Translations under genes and position numbers: made by a program | Shown here: one piece after another, positions 36,701 to 49,499 of the stretch | Numbering within the stretch: the first letter of the stretch is position 1 | How the letters are laid out: every line of letters starts with the position of its first letter | The notes under the pieces: generated by a model | The model's input: the letters and a program-made list of their open reading frames with translations, nothing else | Databases searched by the model: none | Told to the model about the DNA's origin: nothing | NCBI GenBank assembly: GCA_902729315.2 | Contig: LR746266.1 | Location: 1,616,259-1,680,258, forward strand | DNA from: Spirodela intermedia | Taxonomy: Eukaryota > Streptophyta > Magnoliopsida > Alismatales > Araceae | DNA: 64,000 bases | Direction of reading: 5' to 3'

Positions 36701-38624
36701 TAAATAGAAATATTTTTTGCCATTGCATCGACATTAAGCTGTCATTTATATTCATACAGAACATTATACATTTTCAGCGCAGTTTATCCAGCCACATTTT
36801 ATCATGCATAGTGGCGCCGTGCTTTGTAAATTAATGTTTTGAAATTTCCTGCTATCTGATTTGCACCAAAAAAAAAAAAAAGAGGATATCATACTGCCTC
36901 TTATCTTGGTTGTGTCTTCCTTTCCTTCTGCTCTCTCGTGGCGTCATCTTCCACGGTGGGCCGCTACACTATCAGTATGGATGTGACCCAGAACTTCATC
37001 TGTGGCTTCTTTGCAGATCCAAGCTTCTATGCCTTGGCATCTGGGCCGTACGGTGTGATATTTTCATCCTTTGTGCCATTCTATTTTGACATCCCCGTTT
37101 CCTCAAGGTTTCGGATATTTGGGGTTCGGCTGACTGACAAGTCATTCATATACTTGGCCGGCCTTCAGGTTACTTATTCTAGAGAAGAGGTTTCAATCAG
37201 AGAGTTCTCCGTTGATTTGCTAATTGTTTCTAATAAAGGGAATCCTCCTCACCTGCAGCTTCTTCTATCTTCCTGGAAACGATCTCTTCTACCTGGTATA
37301 TGTGGAATCATTGCTGGCTCCTTGTATCGTTTCAATGTGTTTGGCATCCGGAGGATAAAGGTTCTGTTTAATCCTATTCCCTCTGCTCCCCTGTATAGAT
37401 TTATTTATTTATTTATTTATTGGCTTGTGATCTCCTTTTTTTCCTATTTTTGGTTTGATAAGCAGTAGGTTTCTTTCTCCCGGGTTCAAGAATCATTTTT
37501 AGATGATGATGATGAGAATATCACCTTTTGGGTTTATTTTTATTTTATTTTATTTTATTTTGTATTTCATTTTAAATGTTTAGATTTATATTTTTTCAAA
37601 AAATGGGAGTGCGATGATCTGGGTGATTTTTTTATGCTTCCCATCATATGTGAACTTTATTATAAGATATTCTTGAGATTTAACATCTTTATAAACAAGT
37701 GGGAAAGACTGAGAAGGCAGAATGAAAACTTTCTTTTCTTTAATTTTGGAGGTGGAAAAATCCCTCTCTTTAAATAGAAAATAATTAATTGTTCCAAGGT
37801 CCAAGCTGTGAATAATTGGGGAAACGAGCCACTTTAGTGCATGGTTTTCAGATTATTTTCTCGATTGAAGAACATAACTCCGGAATTAACGTGGTTTTCT
37901 TTGGTCATAGAAGCGAAGCCTCGTTGTATTCATTCGTTCATTGGTATCTTCATGATTTGATTCTCTGCTATGAAATCTGATTAGTTCAGAGTCAACGCAT
38001 CTGTTCTTCTGCTCATGCGAAATGGGTCTTCGCTTGGTCTTCAGTTCCCAGAAATCGTGGCATCGTTTTTCTCTCGGTTGACTTGGGCTTCTCCCGGCGG
38101 CTCTCCTCATCCATCTTCAAGCAGGAGCATAGTGGGAAGCATCCCTCCTCACTCAGGCAGACGAGCAGAGGCAAGTCTCTCTGCTTTCTTCTCCCCTCAT
38201 CAATCCGCAATGCTTGCTATTTCTTCATATCAGTGGAAGCAGCTAACTCTCAGATCTCTTCAGCTGTTCGTCTCCGATTTTTATTAAAATATATGATTTT
38301 ATTTTCCTTTTCTGGGCATCAACATCTCGCTGTCGTCTCCCCTTTTACTGAAGGAAGAACTGTGAAGATTTGGTTCCTTTTCTTTTTTTTTTTCCTAGTA
38401 ATTCATCTTTATATCTGATGGAAAATATTTTTCATTTTCTATTCTGGCTCCAGATAAATTACCCTTCTGCCCCTCGCGCTCCAGTCCCCGAGCCACCCGA
38501 GGAGTCGGTCGCCACTCTGGTTTCCATGGGCTTCGACACCAACTCCGCCCGGCAGGCGCTTGTGCAGGCGAGGAACGACCTCAACGCCGCCACAAATATT
38601 CTTCTTGAAGCTCACTCCCACTGA
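30745..38624 (+). CDS. Rhomboid-like protein with C-terminal UBA domain (RBL18/RBL20, UBAC2 type)
   Basis: Eight exons join in frame to 294 aa: 30745-30769, 30874-30974, 34278-34418, 34624-34690, 37017-37168, 37259-37360, 38045-38170 and 38454-38624. The start MSGGPSGF continues across a 25 bp first exon into [19 protein letters not shown]. Rhomboid-like membrane segments follow, with [20 protein letters not shown], the loop [14 protein letters not shown], and [20 protein letters not shown] Ser/Pro linker leads to the UBA domain at about residues 255-292 ([18 protein letters not shown], then [13 protein letters not shown]). There is no Gly-x-Ser-Gly protease motif, so it is a pseudoprotease as in UBAC2, an ER membrane protein tied to ubiquitin-dependent degradation. 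Intron 7 uses a GC donor (AG|GCAAGT). Two introns exceed 2 kb. Confidence 0.95.
31960..32610. other. Possible transposon-derived segment in rhomboid-like intron 2
   Basis: This part of the 3.3 kb intron differs from its surroundings: 'gaatccaca' or 'gaatccataa' recurs four times between 32128 and 32265, mixed with AAGATGAA and TCTCTAA motifs. It looks like decayed LTR material, but I found no partner copy or terminal motif in the window. Confidence 0.3.
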
Positions 38625-38627
38625 GAC

Positions 38628-38669
<42 letters not shown>

Positions 38670-38923
38670 TGCGTTGCCTTGTTGGCCCCGCAGGGTAAAT
38701 GTGGCTGCAGATAGCTTAGCCATTGATGAAATATCTTGCAACGGAACTTTGGTCTCGAGAAAGGTCGAATTATATATATATATATAGGCACATTTTTTTC
38801 CTCTCTAATGTTGGGACTGGGCAGGAATGTAACTGCACTCTCTCTGAGGTTTCGATATTCATTTATTGAATAACGACGGCTCCTGACCCTCCTCTGATCT
38901 TGGCCCCTCTCTCTCCCTCTCTC

Positions 38924-39001
<78 letters not shown>

Positions 39002-39335
39002 GTGATGAACAAATAAGGGCAGTCATCTTATTGAGACGGAAGTAGTAGGACATGACTGGGGCGCTGAGACATTTCAATAAGAAACGTAGAAGACATCAGA
39101 CACGGGCAGTCTCCACCTCCTTGGACAGCTGCGCCGGACTAACTCCTATCTGTACACCCCCTCTGAACATCTCTCTACACACCACCTGGGGGACATGAAA
39201 GAAGACCCCATCTTCCCTCCTCTCTCTCTCTCTCTCGTCTTGGGTTTCATGCCCCAGCCAGCAACGGGTTCAGTTCATCTCTCCTTCGATCAATGATAAG
39301 AAAAAAAAAAAAATCAATCTTGTGGGCGGGGTCGC
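38625..39335. other. Convergent 3' regions of the rhomboid-like and CRK genes
   Basis: It holds two CT tracts: 38631-38667, starting six bases past the rhomboid-like stop codon, and the longer 38907-38998. A (TA)n run is at about 38771-38786 and a run of A is at 39300-39313. No additional gene is seen. Confidence 0.6.
38907..38998 (+). repeat. (CT)n microsatellite
   Basis: About 90 bases, with two CCC interruptions in its first half. It lies between the convergent rhomboid-like and CRK genes. Confidence 0.97.
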
Positions 39336-41651
39336 TTATGCTTTGGGCATCGATCGGGATGACGCCCCGTGTAGGAGCTTGACGAAGCCGACGAAGCTCA
39401 GCTTCCCGTCGGAGTGCCTGATCCAGTCTTGGAGAACCACATGCATGGGGACCGACGGGCTGAGCCCCAGCTCCTGAATCAAGCAAGCTCGTCAGAAAAA
39501 AGAGGAAAAAGAAAATCCTAATCCGGAACAGGTCCAACCAGTTCAGAAACCCTAAAAAATATCTCCTGAAGCAAGCAAACTGCTCAGAATTGGGCAGGAT
39601 TGATTGGGTTGACGACTGATCAGTTTCTGCCGAGAGGGTCACAGAAAAAGCAGATAGAAACGCGGACTCAAATGGGTTCGAGACGAAGAATCTCAGAAAC
39701 TGAGACATCGTTCGGCAGATTTCATGGAGTGCGCTCCAGATTAGGATCTGAAGGGACCATTGAAGCTGTTTTCTAAAGGGATAAAATGAAGATTACCGAG
39801 GCAAGTTCTTCGATCATGATGGGTCTGTTCCCCTCCTTGTCGAATAATTCGTATGCCGAGCGAGCAAGCTGCTCCCAGTTGGCCGAGGCCTCCAGCTGGT
39901 GAACGCTGACAGCAGCCGCCGCAAACTCCTTGAAGTCCAGCTTCCTATACTGAAGAGAGCAGACCTGACGACAATCCCCCGGGAAGAACACCAAGTCAAA
40001 ATAAATACACCACGAGGTCAACAGAAAATGAAGTACAAAAAAAAACGAGAAGTCACCCACCGCGTTGACAAAATCAAGAACTCTGGAATCCTTTACTGCG
40101 TCAGTTGAGTGCTTCAACAGGACCTGTGGAAGCCAGACCCATTAGAAGCTGGGGGCCACGAGGGTCAATCTAGTCAAGCTAGGAAACCACCTACCGTCTT
40201 CAAGTTTTGTAAGGCGATGTATCCGTTCTTGTTCGGTCCCAGCAATGTGAACTGCTCTCGCAAGTAGAAGAGCTGGTTCACGGTCAACGATTTGGCAAGA
40301 GCCTGAGAGAGAGGGAGAGAGAGAGAGAGAGAGAGAGTATGAGGAATCAAGCTAGTGGCCCAGTAACATTCCGAAAAAGGAGCACAAAAATTTAAATTTG
40401 CACACAGATAATTTAATGCGACCAAGTTACGTAAGTTTAGACAATCTAAGAGAAACTAAGTCATTTTCATCTGGGTCATCTTCCCCATTAAAGGGATGTT
40501 CAGTGTTATGAGAAGTGTGTATCGGATTGGGTTCCTCGGCCACCATGAAGTCAACTCGAATCGGCCATCCACTGGCTCTGGGTTCCTACGATTTCATCAG
40601 AAATCGTGAGGAACAATGGGAAATTCACTAAAACTGGAAATTTTACGAATCGTAAAAGTCAACGCTCCTCGTGATGCATCCACAGCATACTCAAAACCCT
40701 GGAGTGGAAAGGGGCGCCATACCACCAGTGCTGACTTTCGTAGCGACGACGAACAGATATACGCTCTCATAAGTCTGCAAATCAGCATATCCATGGGAAT
40801 GGTGGCATCCTCATGATCTCTAATCCACGGATGGCCTACACACAGAAGAGTCAAAATGCATGACATTCGAGAGAAACAGGGACGACCCATAGTACAGCTG
40901 AATCACGCTGCAAAGGTACATACACAGGGCCTGGGCGGCAGTCATCCTCTTGCGATAGTCCTTGTTCAGCAGCCTCTTGACGAAATCCTTGGCCTCCGAG
41001 GACAATGTAGGCCATGGCGGCTCCTCAAAGTTTGGATCAGCCTTGAGGACGGTGCGGAATATGCCGGACTCTGTCCTCGCCCAGAAGGGGCGGCTCCCGC
41101 AGAGCAGGATGTACGCGATCACGCCGATGCTCCACATGTCAGCTTCGGTCCCGTAAGATCTCCGGAGGACTTCAGGGGCAACGTAGTAGGCGCTTCCGAC
41201 GATGTCGTTCAGCCTCTCATCTGCAACCTCAAATGAGGAAACCCCATGAACGCAAATCAAGAACAAGAACGGAGAAATGATCTCGAAGCCAAGAATAGCT
41301 ACACAAGTATGAGTGGTCTCATGGACTTTATCACTAACCAGGCTTCACAAAATCTGACAGACCGAAGTCAATCACCTTCAATGGGGCCTTCTCATCCTTT
41401 GAGGTAAAGAGAAAATTCTACAGAAAAGATGAACTGATATCAGAGGACATTGAAGGAGATATGATTGCTCGAATGGTCAATTCATCTACCTCGGGCTTAA
41501 GGTCTCGGTGTACAACTCCCTGCAGATGACAGAAGGACACAACGTTCAGGATCTGGACCATGACACCCTTAGCATCTTCCTCTGAATATTTTCCTCCCCT
41601 GAAAACAAAGATAAATGGGAAGAGAAAACTATGTTGGTTAACTCATGATTT

Positions 41652-41690
<39 letters not shown>

Positions 41691-43369
41691 TATATAAAGC
41701 TAGCGAAAAGAGGTACCTAGCGAGAATCCTGTCAAGAAGTTCACCACCTTTGCATAACCTGAAAAGTAGAGATGTTGCTCGTGAGTTAGTTGGCAAGTCA
41801 AGAGGAAGAAAATGGTCACGAGTTCATGAGAAAGTGACAGGCGAACAGAAGAACATCAGATTGAGATTTGATGAATCATGTCTCCCCGTATTACAGATTA
41901 TAATGAACAGTTCTGCTGGATTGTTTCAAAGAAGATAAAAGGAAATCAATGGGGACCCACCCGGGCATACTAGCTGAAAATTTATGCAAGGTTTTACCCA
42001 GTTTTTAATTTTTCTAAAAAAGGGGGAAAATAATTAGATATAGCTGCAACGGACCAACGACAATGTGATAATCGCATCACAATGCTCCAGTGATAAGCCC
42101 GTTCGTTCACCTGGTTCCCTCACAGTCGTTGCAAAAAATAATGCAATTCTTACTAAACGGGACAAATTCAATCTTTTTACGTGTTCTTCTGCCACCTGGT
42201 CAAAGGAGTTTTGATATTTTCGAGATCATGGAAGAAAGAAGCAAAAAAAAAAAAAGCAAGATTTTCTGGGTTCTGTGTGCATGTTTCCAATGCCCAGATG
42301 AAAGAAAAACTGTTGCCGCCATTATGAGAATTCAATAATAATAATAAAACTATGATACAATATTTATTCACTTACTCCATAACGATATACACGCCGTTGT
42401 CATCTTCATAGGCTTCATAAAATTGCACTAGATTCTTGTGCCCAGCAAGGGCCCTCAATATACGGACTTCTCTCCTCACATCCTCAATGGCAACCGCGGT
42501 GGTCATCTGCCGAAAGGAGCAGGGAGTCGTCAGTTCTCTTCCACCAAGAATCCGAGGTCTCCAGATTTCAAGATTTCATCAAAGCAGAGCATGGTTCATC
42601 TTCTTTTATAATCCACTCACCTCTTATGTAATTTGAAAAGAAGCTGAAGAGAAGAGAAGATTTTTTATAGAAAAAAACAGACGAATTACTGTGTCATGAT
42701 CCGTGAGAACCACCACCGCAGTCAAATTCTGTGTAGAAAACTGTTGCCCAAGGATTGAACAAGGAAGATTTTGCCAGATAAATCTTCTGAAAGAAGAACT
42801 GATAACCTCTGCAACAATGGCAGAACCATTTCTAGCAATACGGATGAGGGGGGAGAGAGACATGGGAATCTAACCTTCGATTTGAGGATTACTTTGACGG
42901 CAACCTCGTGCCCCTTCAATTCTCCCTTGATTGCCTTGGCGCAGCAGGTGTATCCGAAATGCCCCCGCCCCACCTCCTCTCCGAGCTCATACCTTGATAG
43001 GAACTGCTTGGAGAAGCCGAAGTTCTTGTCCAGGCCCACCGGATCGGCCTCCGATCCCTCGGGGATGGCGGCCGCGTTCGGCTTCACTGATCCGTGACGG
43101 CGCGCGAGAAAAGCCTTGATGTGCTTGGCAGGAGAAGGAGGGGGGAAGGGGCCCTTGAAGATCTTCCGCAATGGCGTCGAAGTGACGCTGGAGTACCCCG
43201 GAGAGTTCCTGTGAGAGCTCCGCAGTGGGCTCGGACGGTAGAATGGCGATTTTGGGGGTTTTGGGGTTCCCGGATTTGGAGGGGGTATCCCATTGCTGGA
43301 GACCACGGGATCTTCTAGTTCTTCTCTGGGAAGGGGGCTCTCGACTGGTTTCCCATGGCAGAGTCCCAT
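39336..43369 (-). CDS. CDPK-related protein kinase (CRK), 11 exons
   Basis: Minus-strand exons are 42875-43369, 42376-42506, 41717-41758, 41490-41598, 41339-41417, 40924-41220, 40723-40835, 40195-40302, 40061-40123, 39797-39964 and 39336-39473; all junctions are GT-AG and in frame, giving 580 aa. MGLCHGKP offers Gly2 for myristoylation and Cys4 for palmitoylation, so membrane attachment is likely. A Pro/Ser-rich variable region follows. The kinase domain begins near residue 128, with GRGHFG (134-139, one residue after EEV), Lys159 in VAVKV, catalytic HRDLKPEN (Asp255) and DFG (276-278). After the kinase come SSSLRKSAL, an autoinhibitory/calmodulin-binding-type region, and degenerate EF-hands ending in [13 protein letters not shown]. 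CRKs are Ser/Thr kinases whose EF-hands bind calcium poorly or not at all; calmodulin regulation is reported for some. The closest relatives appear to be the CRK subgroup with ALCHPW. Confidence 0.96.
40305..40338 (-). repeat. (CT)n tract acting as pyrimidine tract of a CRK acceptor
   Basis: On the minus strand the CT run leads directly into the acceptor CTCAG before the exon starting at 40302. Confidence 0.85.
41656..41698 (+). repeat. (TA)n microsatellite in a CRK intron
   Basis: A TA run with AAA interruptions near its right end lies in the intron between the exons at 41490-41598 and 41717-41758. It ends only 18 bases past the donor of the upstream exon. Confidence 0.9.
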
Positions 43370-45605
43370 GGAAACCAGACCCCGAGAGGAAGAGGAAGAG
43401 GAAGGAGATTAACCGAAGAAAACCAGGGACAAATATCCACCAAAATATGAGCCCTCCCAATCGAGAACAACAACGATAAGAAAAAAAAAAAAATCGGAAA
43501 CCGAACGGATTCAGATCAAAGCTCCTCCGTCTCCCGGAAATTGCCCCAGATCAAGCAGCGGGATGAAGCTGAGGGAGAAGCCAAGCACGAGAAGAATAAA
43601 CAATCCCAGAAAAAGGCTCAGAGGTCTCCTCCAATTCCGCTGTTTCGGGAAATGCCAGATGCAATGGATCGAGAGGAAACATCCAGAGCAGATCACATCA
43701 GAAGAACGACCCAGACGCCTCACCGCCAGTACATCTACACCATTCCGGGCTCATAAATCTCCGGAAGACGCGAAACACACCCCCCCCCCCCACTCAATCC
43801 AGAATCCTGAGAACAATCCCGAGCAGGAAGGAGGAATTTCAAGCTACGCCCCCCAGATCAAAGGATGCCCAAATGGCAAGGAGACAAATTCCCGCCGCCG
43901 AAGAGAGAGAAAGGTAGATAGATAGATAGAGAGAGAGAGAGAGCAGAAAGAACATAAAGGGAAGTCCCGCCCCCCCTCTCCCCCCTCTGCAACCTTTTGG
44001 CTTTCTTCCTCCGTTGATGGCACCCAGCTTTCGTCCGTTTACTCCGTTATGAGATGGTGGACGATCCACAGAGACACAGACAGACCCAAAAGAAGAGAGA
44101 GAAAGTAGAGAAGCCGTCACGATAATGGAGATTCGGGGTCTGATCACCTACAACCACAGGCTGTCGATCTGAAATTAATGCCGGGAGGAAATTTTCTCCG
44201 CGCTGCTCCTCGGATCGTTGACTTTCTCCCTTCTTCGTCTCCATTTTCCACCAATAAATTGCGCTCTTTTATTATTCTTATGTGTGACGGATTCCGACGA
44301 TCACCCCATTTAAAAAATTAGAAAAAAAACCCAATTTCGTTGGCATTTGATGGCCCAGAAATAATTTGTGCCCGTCAAAGGTGGATTTAATAATATAATA
44401 TCCGGAAAAATGTCGCCTTGGTTCTCGTGATTTTTTAAATAAAATAATAATAATAATGCCTCTTCCCCATGCGGCCGCCGTACTTTTGGGGTCATGAAGC
44501 CCGCCAAGCCTACGACCGTAGGCCAAGATGCTGACGTGCCTTTTTTTAAAAAACTAATTATGGAATAATTATGTTAATAAATCAGGATTAGTTGAACTAA
44601 TTGAGATTTATATTTATGCTGTGGGCCTCTGGCGCGAAATTTGAGGAAGACCGGGTCGCCAAGGCCCACCGTAGTGCTTTCCTACATCGGAGATGGAACT
44701 GCTACTTACAGGGGAGGGCTTCTCACTCGGCCCGGTCTGGGCCCGTCACTTAAGATGCCTCTATTATTATTATCGGAAAGGGTCAAAGAGGTGTAGGAAA
44801 GCTGTCCACGTCATCCTTCACGTCACAAACAAAAATATTCGACCCAGACATAATTTTCTAGTTTACATTTATTTTCTAATATTTTCCATATTTAAATAAT
44901 TTTCTCATTTATAAAGTGTTTTAAGTGGATTATTTTATATTTGAAACTCTAATTTTATATTATTATGCTGACTAATTCTTTGGCCAGCGGTCGTAGCCAA
45001 TCCCCCCGCGTCGGCGAGTTCACACGCACCGACGTGGTCCTTCCCACGTGCTAATACGAAGGAACTCCTTAAACTAAGATCCGACAATGATTGAGTGACC
45101 GCGACCCGACCGGATAACCTATGACCCCGTGGCCAGACCCGGCTAATGGTCTTCTACAAAGATAAAATCGGATCATTTATATCTTCCAAAAATGTATACA
45201 ATTATATATCAGTAAATGGCATTATTATTCGATTTTAGCGACAACCAGTGAGCCCATATTTTGAATAAATTAATTTATATTAAACTTATAATTGATTTAT
45301 ATAATACTCGAAGATTTATCGTATTTATGGATTTCTTTTTTTATGCGAGGAGGGGCGGGGTGAGCTTCCGCGTACGTCACCACGTTGCGCATCAAGTCAA
45401 CGGGTGATGTTGGGTCAACGACTTTTGCGGCGTCAAACAACTATGCACGTTGACTTTTTAGAGCATTGACTTCGTCGGAAGACACATTGTCCGACACGTG
45501 GCGGTGAAGCGGCGGGAGATAGGCGAGTTCCTTCGCTACAAGGCTGGAATTAAAAAAACAGAAATGCCCTCGCTATTAATGGGCCATGAATTCGGATTCC
45601 GGCCC

Positions 45606-45610
<5 letters not shown>

Positions 45611-45662
<52 letters not shown>
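45611..45662 (+). repeat. (CT)n microsatellite
   Basis: A pure CT run followed by a CTAT variant. The open frame across it is an artefact. Confidence 0.97.
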
Positions 45663-45675
<13 letters not shown>

Positions 45676-46236
45676 TCTATCTGTCTCCAAGCCCCACTTT
45701 ATGTATGGACCATGGCTAAGTTTGACCAGGACCGTTGACGCAGATAAATATATAATCGGGGGATATTATGATTATTTTTATTTTTATTTTTTCTGCCTTC
45801 TTTGTTGGAGTTGCTTGTCCGGGTGCCTGTGTCCGATGTACACGCAGGAGCATTCTACTTAAGAGAGACCAGCCAGGGGGAGGGAGACACGATGATGGCG
45901 ACACGTGTTAACCACAGGGCCATTGGAAACTTCTACTTCCCTATCGGTACGATCCGAATCCGAAAGTGAGTGATCCATTAATGGGCCCACCAAGCACCCA
46001 CAGACGAGATGAGGGTTGGGGGCATTTTTTTTCAATAATTAATTCATATATACTCAAATTTATGCATTTAAAACTTTACGATTTTCCAGAAAATAAAATT
46101 AGAAAAAAAGGCCTCCCGTCCTCGTTATTATAAAAATCTCCATAAAAACATGGTCCGCATTTTATATTTATATAAAAATGCCCAAAGGATGTGGTTACCC
46201 ATTTTTCTTCTATTTTACCTATTATATTTTTTATCC

Positions 46237-46238
<2 letters not shown>

Positions 46239-46293
<55 letters not shown>
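46239..46293 (+). repeat. (CT)n microsatellite
   Basis: A pure CT run of about 55 bases just before the truncated copia element. Confidence 0.97.
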
Positions 46294-46296
<3 letters not shown>

Positions 46297-46389
46297 CTAT
46301 GTACCTATGTTCATTTTTTCTGCAGGGCTTGAGATTGGTGCTTGTGAACTTAGTGAGATGCGAATATATAATTAACTATAAATGTTTAT

Positions 46390-49236
46390 CTGCTATAATT
46401 TTTTGAATATTGAATGTCATAAAAAGAAAACACAGAAACCCCTTTCTTTGAGCCTGAACTTTGTGGACTTTCAATGATCTTATGAAAAGTGTTACTACCC
46501 ATGAATCTCTTTTGGGTTGGTATATGGTTGGATATAAAATTTCAAATCCACCTTGAATTTTCAATATTCAGTCAAGCATTCCACATGCAAACAATCAATC
46601 CTACAAAGGGAGACCCCAAAATCAAAGAGGACAAAATCATAATTTTAGTTTTGGCAGAAGCATAAATCAATAGAATTGACAAAATCAACCTCTTAGATTT
46701 CAATTATGTTGACAATGTAGACATAGGGTCAATGACTATCAATAGAGATTTAATAAAAATTTCTAAATACCATATCCACCAAGATAAGAAACTCCATGTG
46801 TATATTTAATCACATATCCACAAGCTCCTACTTCAATTGGTTCTTTTTTTTCTCCCACACCACCACAATATGGTCATTACTATCAAACTGTCCCACCTCA
46901 GCAAGGATATTATTAGACGGCTCCTCAACCATTCTACTATCAATCGTTACATCTCAAAAATTATATTGGAGCATCTTCATCATGATACCTAAATAGTGAG
47001 GTGACACATCATGACACCCTGGATTCTAACATGCTCTTAGATCCAACACTTTACACTAAAATATTTTATGTATTATATAATTAACCACACATAATGATAT
47101 TTATGTAGCATTTCATCTTAATTATTATCTTGTAAAGGATCGAGCCTTAGAGAAATCTCTACTTAAAAGACAAATTAGAAATAACCTCTACTACTTTCCA
47201 ACACTTTCAATACCTAAATCACATTATGCAATGGTGTCATCAACAAGTGGGGAATGAGTCTCACCACTAATATAACACCATAGATTAGGGCATCCTTATT
47301 ATAAAATATTTTATAAAATCATAAACAAATTCAGGTTGCCAACTATTCATCTTCCAAAACCAATAATTTGTGATTCATGTTGCCTTTCTAAATTGTATAA
47401 TTTTTTTCTTTAAAATATCTCCAAATCAATTTACAAAGCCTCTTCAATTAATATACTCTAATCTTTCAAGACCTTCTTCAATTTTTTCATATAATAGTTT
47501 TTCATATTATGTCGTATTTATTGACAACTTTTCTAAATATAATTGGTTCTATCCTCTTAAAACGAAATTTGAAGTTATTGACATTTTTATTCAATTTCAG
47601 AATATGGTAGAAAAATAATTCTCTCTTAAAATTCTTGCAATTCAATCTGATTGGAGAGTAAAGTATCAATCTTTATATAGACATTTTAAAACTTGAGACA
47701 TCTAACACATGGTTTTTTGTCCACACACCTCTAAGTAGTATGGAACTACAAAAAGAAAATAGACATGTAATAGAAACTACACTTACCTTGTTATCTAGTG
47801 TATCCATGCCTCAAAAATTTTAGGATAGGGTTGTTACGACTACAACTTATCTTATTAATTGACTTACAACAATCATTCTTAAATGCAAGTGCCTTTTTGA
47901 AATTTTATTTAATAAATCACTATATTATTTACACTTAAAAGTATTTTGTTGTTTGTGCTATCCAAATCTTCGACGATATGCAGCACATAGATTGACTTAG
48001 AGGTCTTAATGATATATTTTTTGGGTCACAACTCTCTCCACTGTAGGTATAGATGTTTATCCCTTGGTTTTAGCCATATTTACATATTTAAACATGTCAT
48101 TTTTTATGAATTATACTTTCCTTTCAAAGATTCTACAACTAAAATTCATACATTACTAGTAACACATGAAGATGAAATTCTGACATCTCTTCCTATGATG
48201 ACAACATCGATCACTTCAAATCCTTCACGTTAAGCTTCCTTACTTAACCAAAATATACCCACAAATCTATTATTTTGTTTATAATTCTTCAAGCTCTATT
48301 GAGCCTTTAGTTGCCTCTATTTCTCTCTCACTTTCAAATCCTCCTCAAAATAATTCTATCCATTCTATAACTATTTTCCAAAGGCTTATAGTTAGTAAAA
48401 TAGGTACTAGTACCAAATCCTTAATCAATAGTGAACTACTAGTTAACGCACTACTAAAGTAGAGTAGCCAGCATGCGTACATTATGATTTGTTAGAGGAG
48501 CTCAAAGGCCAATGCCTTTATAGAGTAGCCAGCATTCTCAAATCTATATTGATCCTACTCTTTATAGAAGTATTATTAGAGGATTACAATATGTTATCAT
48601 TTCATGGCCTGACATTGTATTTGTAGTCAATAAAGCATGTCAATACATGCATGATCTGAAGGAAGAACACTGGTGTCTAGTCAAATGCCTTCTTCAGTAC
48701 CTCAAAGGGATTATATTTCATGGTCTTTTATTTCAGCATAATTTTAATTTTCAACTAAACATCTTTGATGATGTAGATTGGACAAGCTCGCCTAATGACA
48801 AGAGATCAATTAGTGGTTTTCTTATATTTTTAGAAGCAAATTTAATCTCATGGAGTTCCAAAAAGTAGGACATTGTGGCTTCCTCAAGCACATAAGTAGA
48901 ATATAAGACCTTAGTTAATGCTACTTTACAAATAATTTAATTAAAATCTCTTTTACAGGAGATTAGGCTACCACTTAAAAAAGCTCATAAGTTATGGACA
49001 AAGCACAACATAGGAGTTACGTTGTTGCAAACCCAATCTTCCATGAAAGAACAAAGCACATGGAGATTGACTACCATTTTCTTCAAGAACAAGTTGCCTC
49101 AAAACAGCTCCAAGTGGCCTTCATCTCTAACAAAGATCAGCTCGGTGACCTTTTAACAAAGAGCCTTCCAAAGCAGTGCTTCCTTTGGCTCTGGAACAAG
49201 CTCAATGTTTGTTCAAATAGAGCTTGAGGGGACGTA
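46390..49236 (+). mobile_element. Truncated Ty1/copia element, gag to RNase H
   Basis: Broken frames on the plus strand run in copia order. The end of gag is at about 46.4-46.7 kb. The integrase region around 47265-47620 includes HRLGHPYYK, CDSCCLSKLYN and VVFIDNFSKYNWFYPLKT. An RT scrap (YFVYNSSSSIEPLV region) comes next, then VDWTSSPNDKRSISGFL at about 48775-48825. The RNase H/pol tail ANPIFHERTKHMEIDYHFL is at about 49030-49085 and KDQLGDLLTKSLPKQCFLW at about 49130-49190. The pol end meets a polypurine tract (TGAGGGGACG) just before the LTR. No 5' LTR was found, so the left part is missing. Confidence 0.85.
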
Positions 49237-49460
49237 TTGAGGAATCATCAAAAGAATTAAACAAGAGATAATAACAAAAATCTTAATTTAGAAATAATTA
49301 AATATAACAACCTCACAATAGCACTCTCACACATCACTATAAATACACAACACACAACAATGTACAAGAATAGAGCTTTTCTAATAGATTCTTCCTTTAG
49401 CCTTATCTCTACATCTTCATTCTCCTCTCATCTCCTGTTCTTGATTATTTAGATTTGCCC
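49237..49460 (+). repeat. 3' LTR of the truncated copia element
   Basis: It begins at about TGAGGAATCATC directly after the polypurine tract. It contains a TATA-type promoter sequence (CTATAAATAC near 49341) and CT-rich sequence after it, as copia LTRs do. The right boundary is estimated. Confidence 0.6.
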
Positions 49461-49499
49461 CAATCTCTTCTCTCAATCTCTTATCTCAATCTCTCCTTC

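Larger units (their letters stand above)
43370..46380. promoter_or_regulatory. CRK upstream region with W-box and G-box motifs
   Basis: Immediately upstream of the CRK start is a GC-rich leader with pyrimidine tracts (43370-44250 on the minus strand), including a GATA/GA repeat at about 43916-43944. Farther out, five TTGAC W-box cores lie within 74 bases (45396-45469). CACGTG G-boxes are at 45045-45050, 45495-45500 and 45902-45907. The CT microsatellites at 45611-45662 and 46239-46293 lie beyond. No protein gene is visible in these 3 kb. Assignment of the distal motifs to the CRK gene rests only on proximity. Confidence 0.45.

Noticed and set aside
40856-41236. 126-codon plus-strand frame inside the CRK gene
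   Set aside because: It is antisense to the largest kinase-domain exon; only the minus strand shows conserved kinase motifs.
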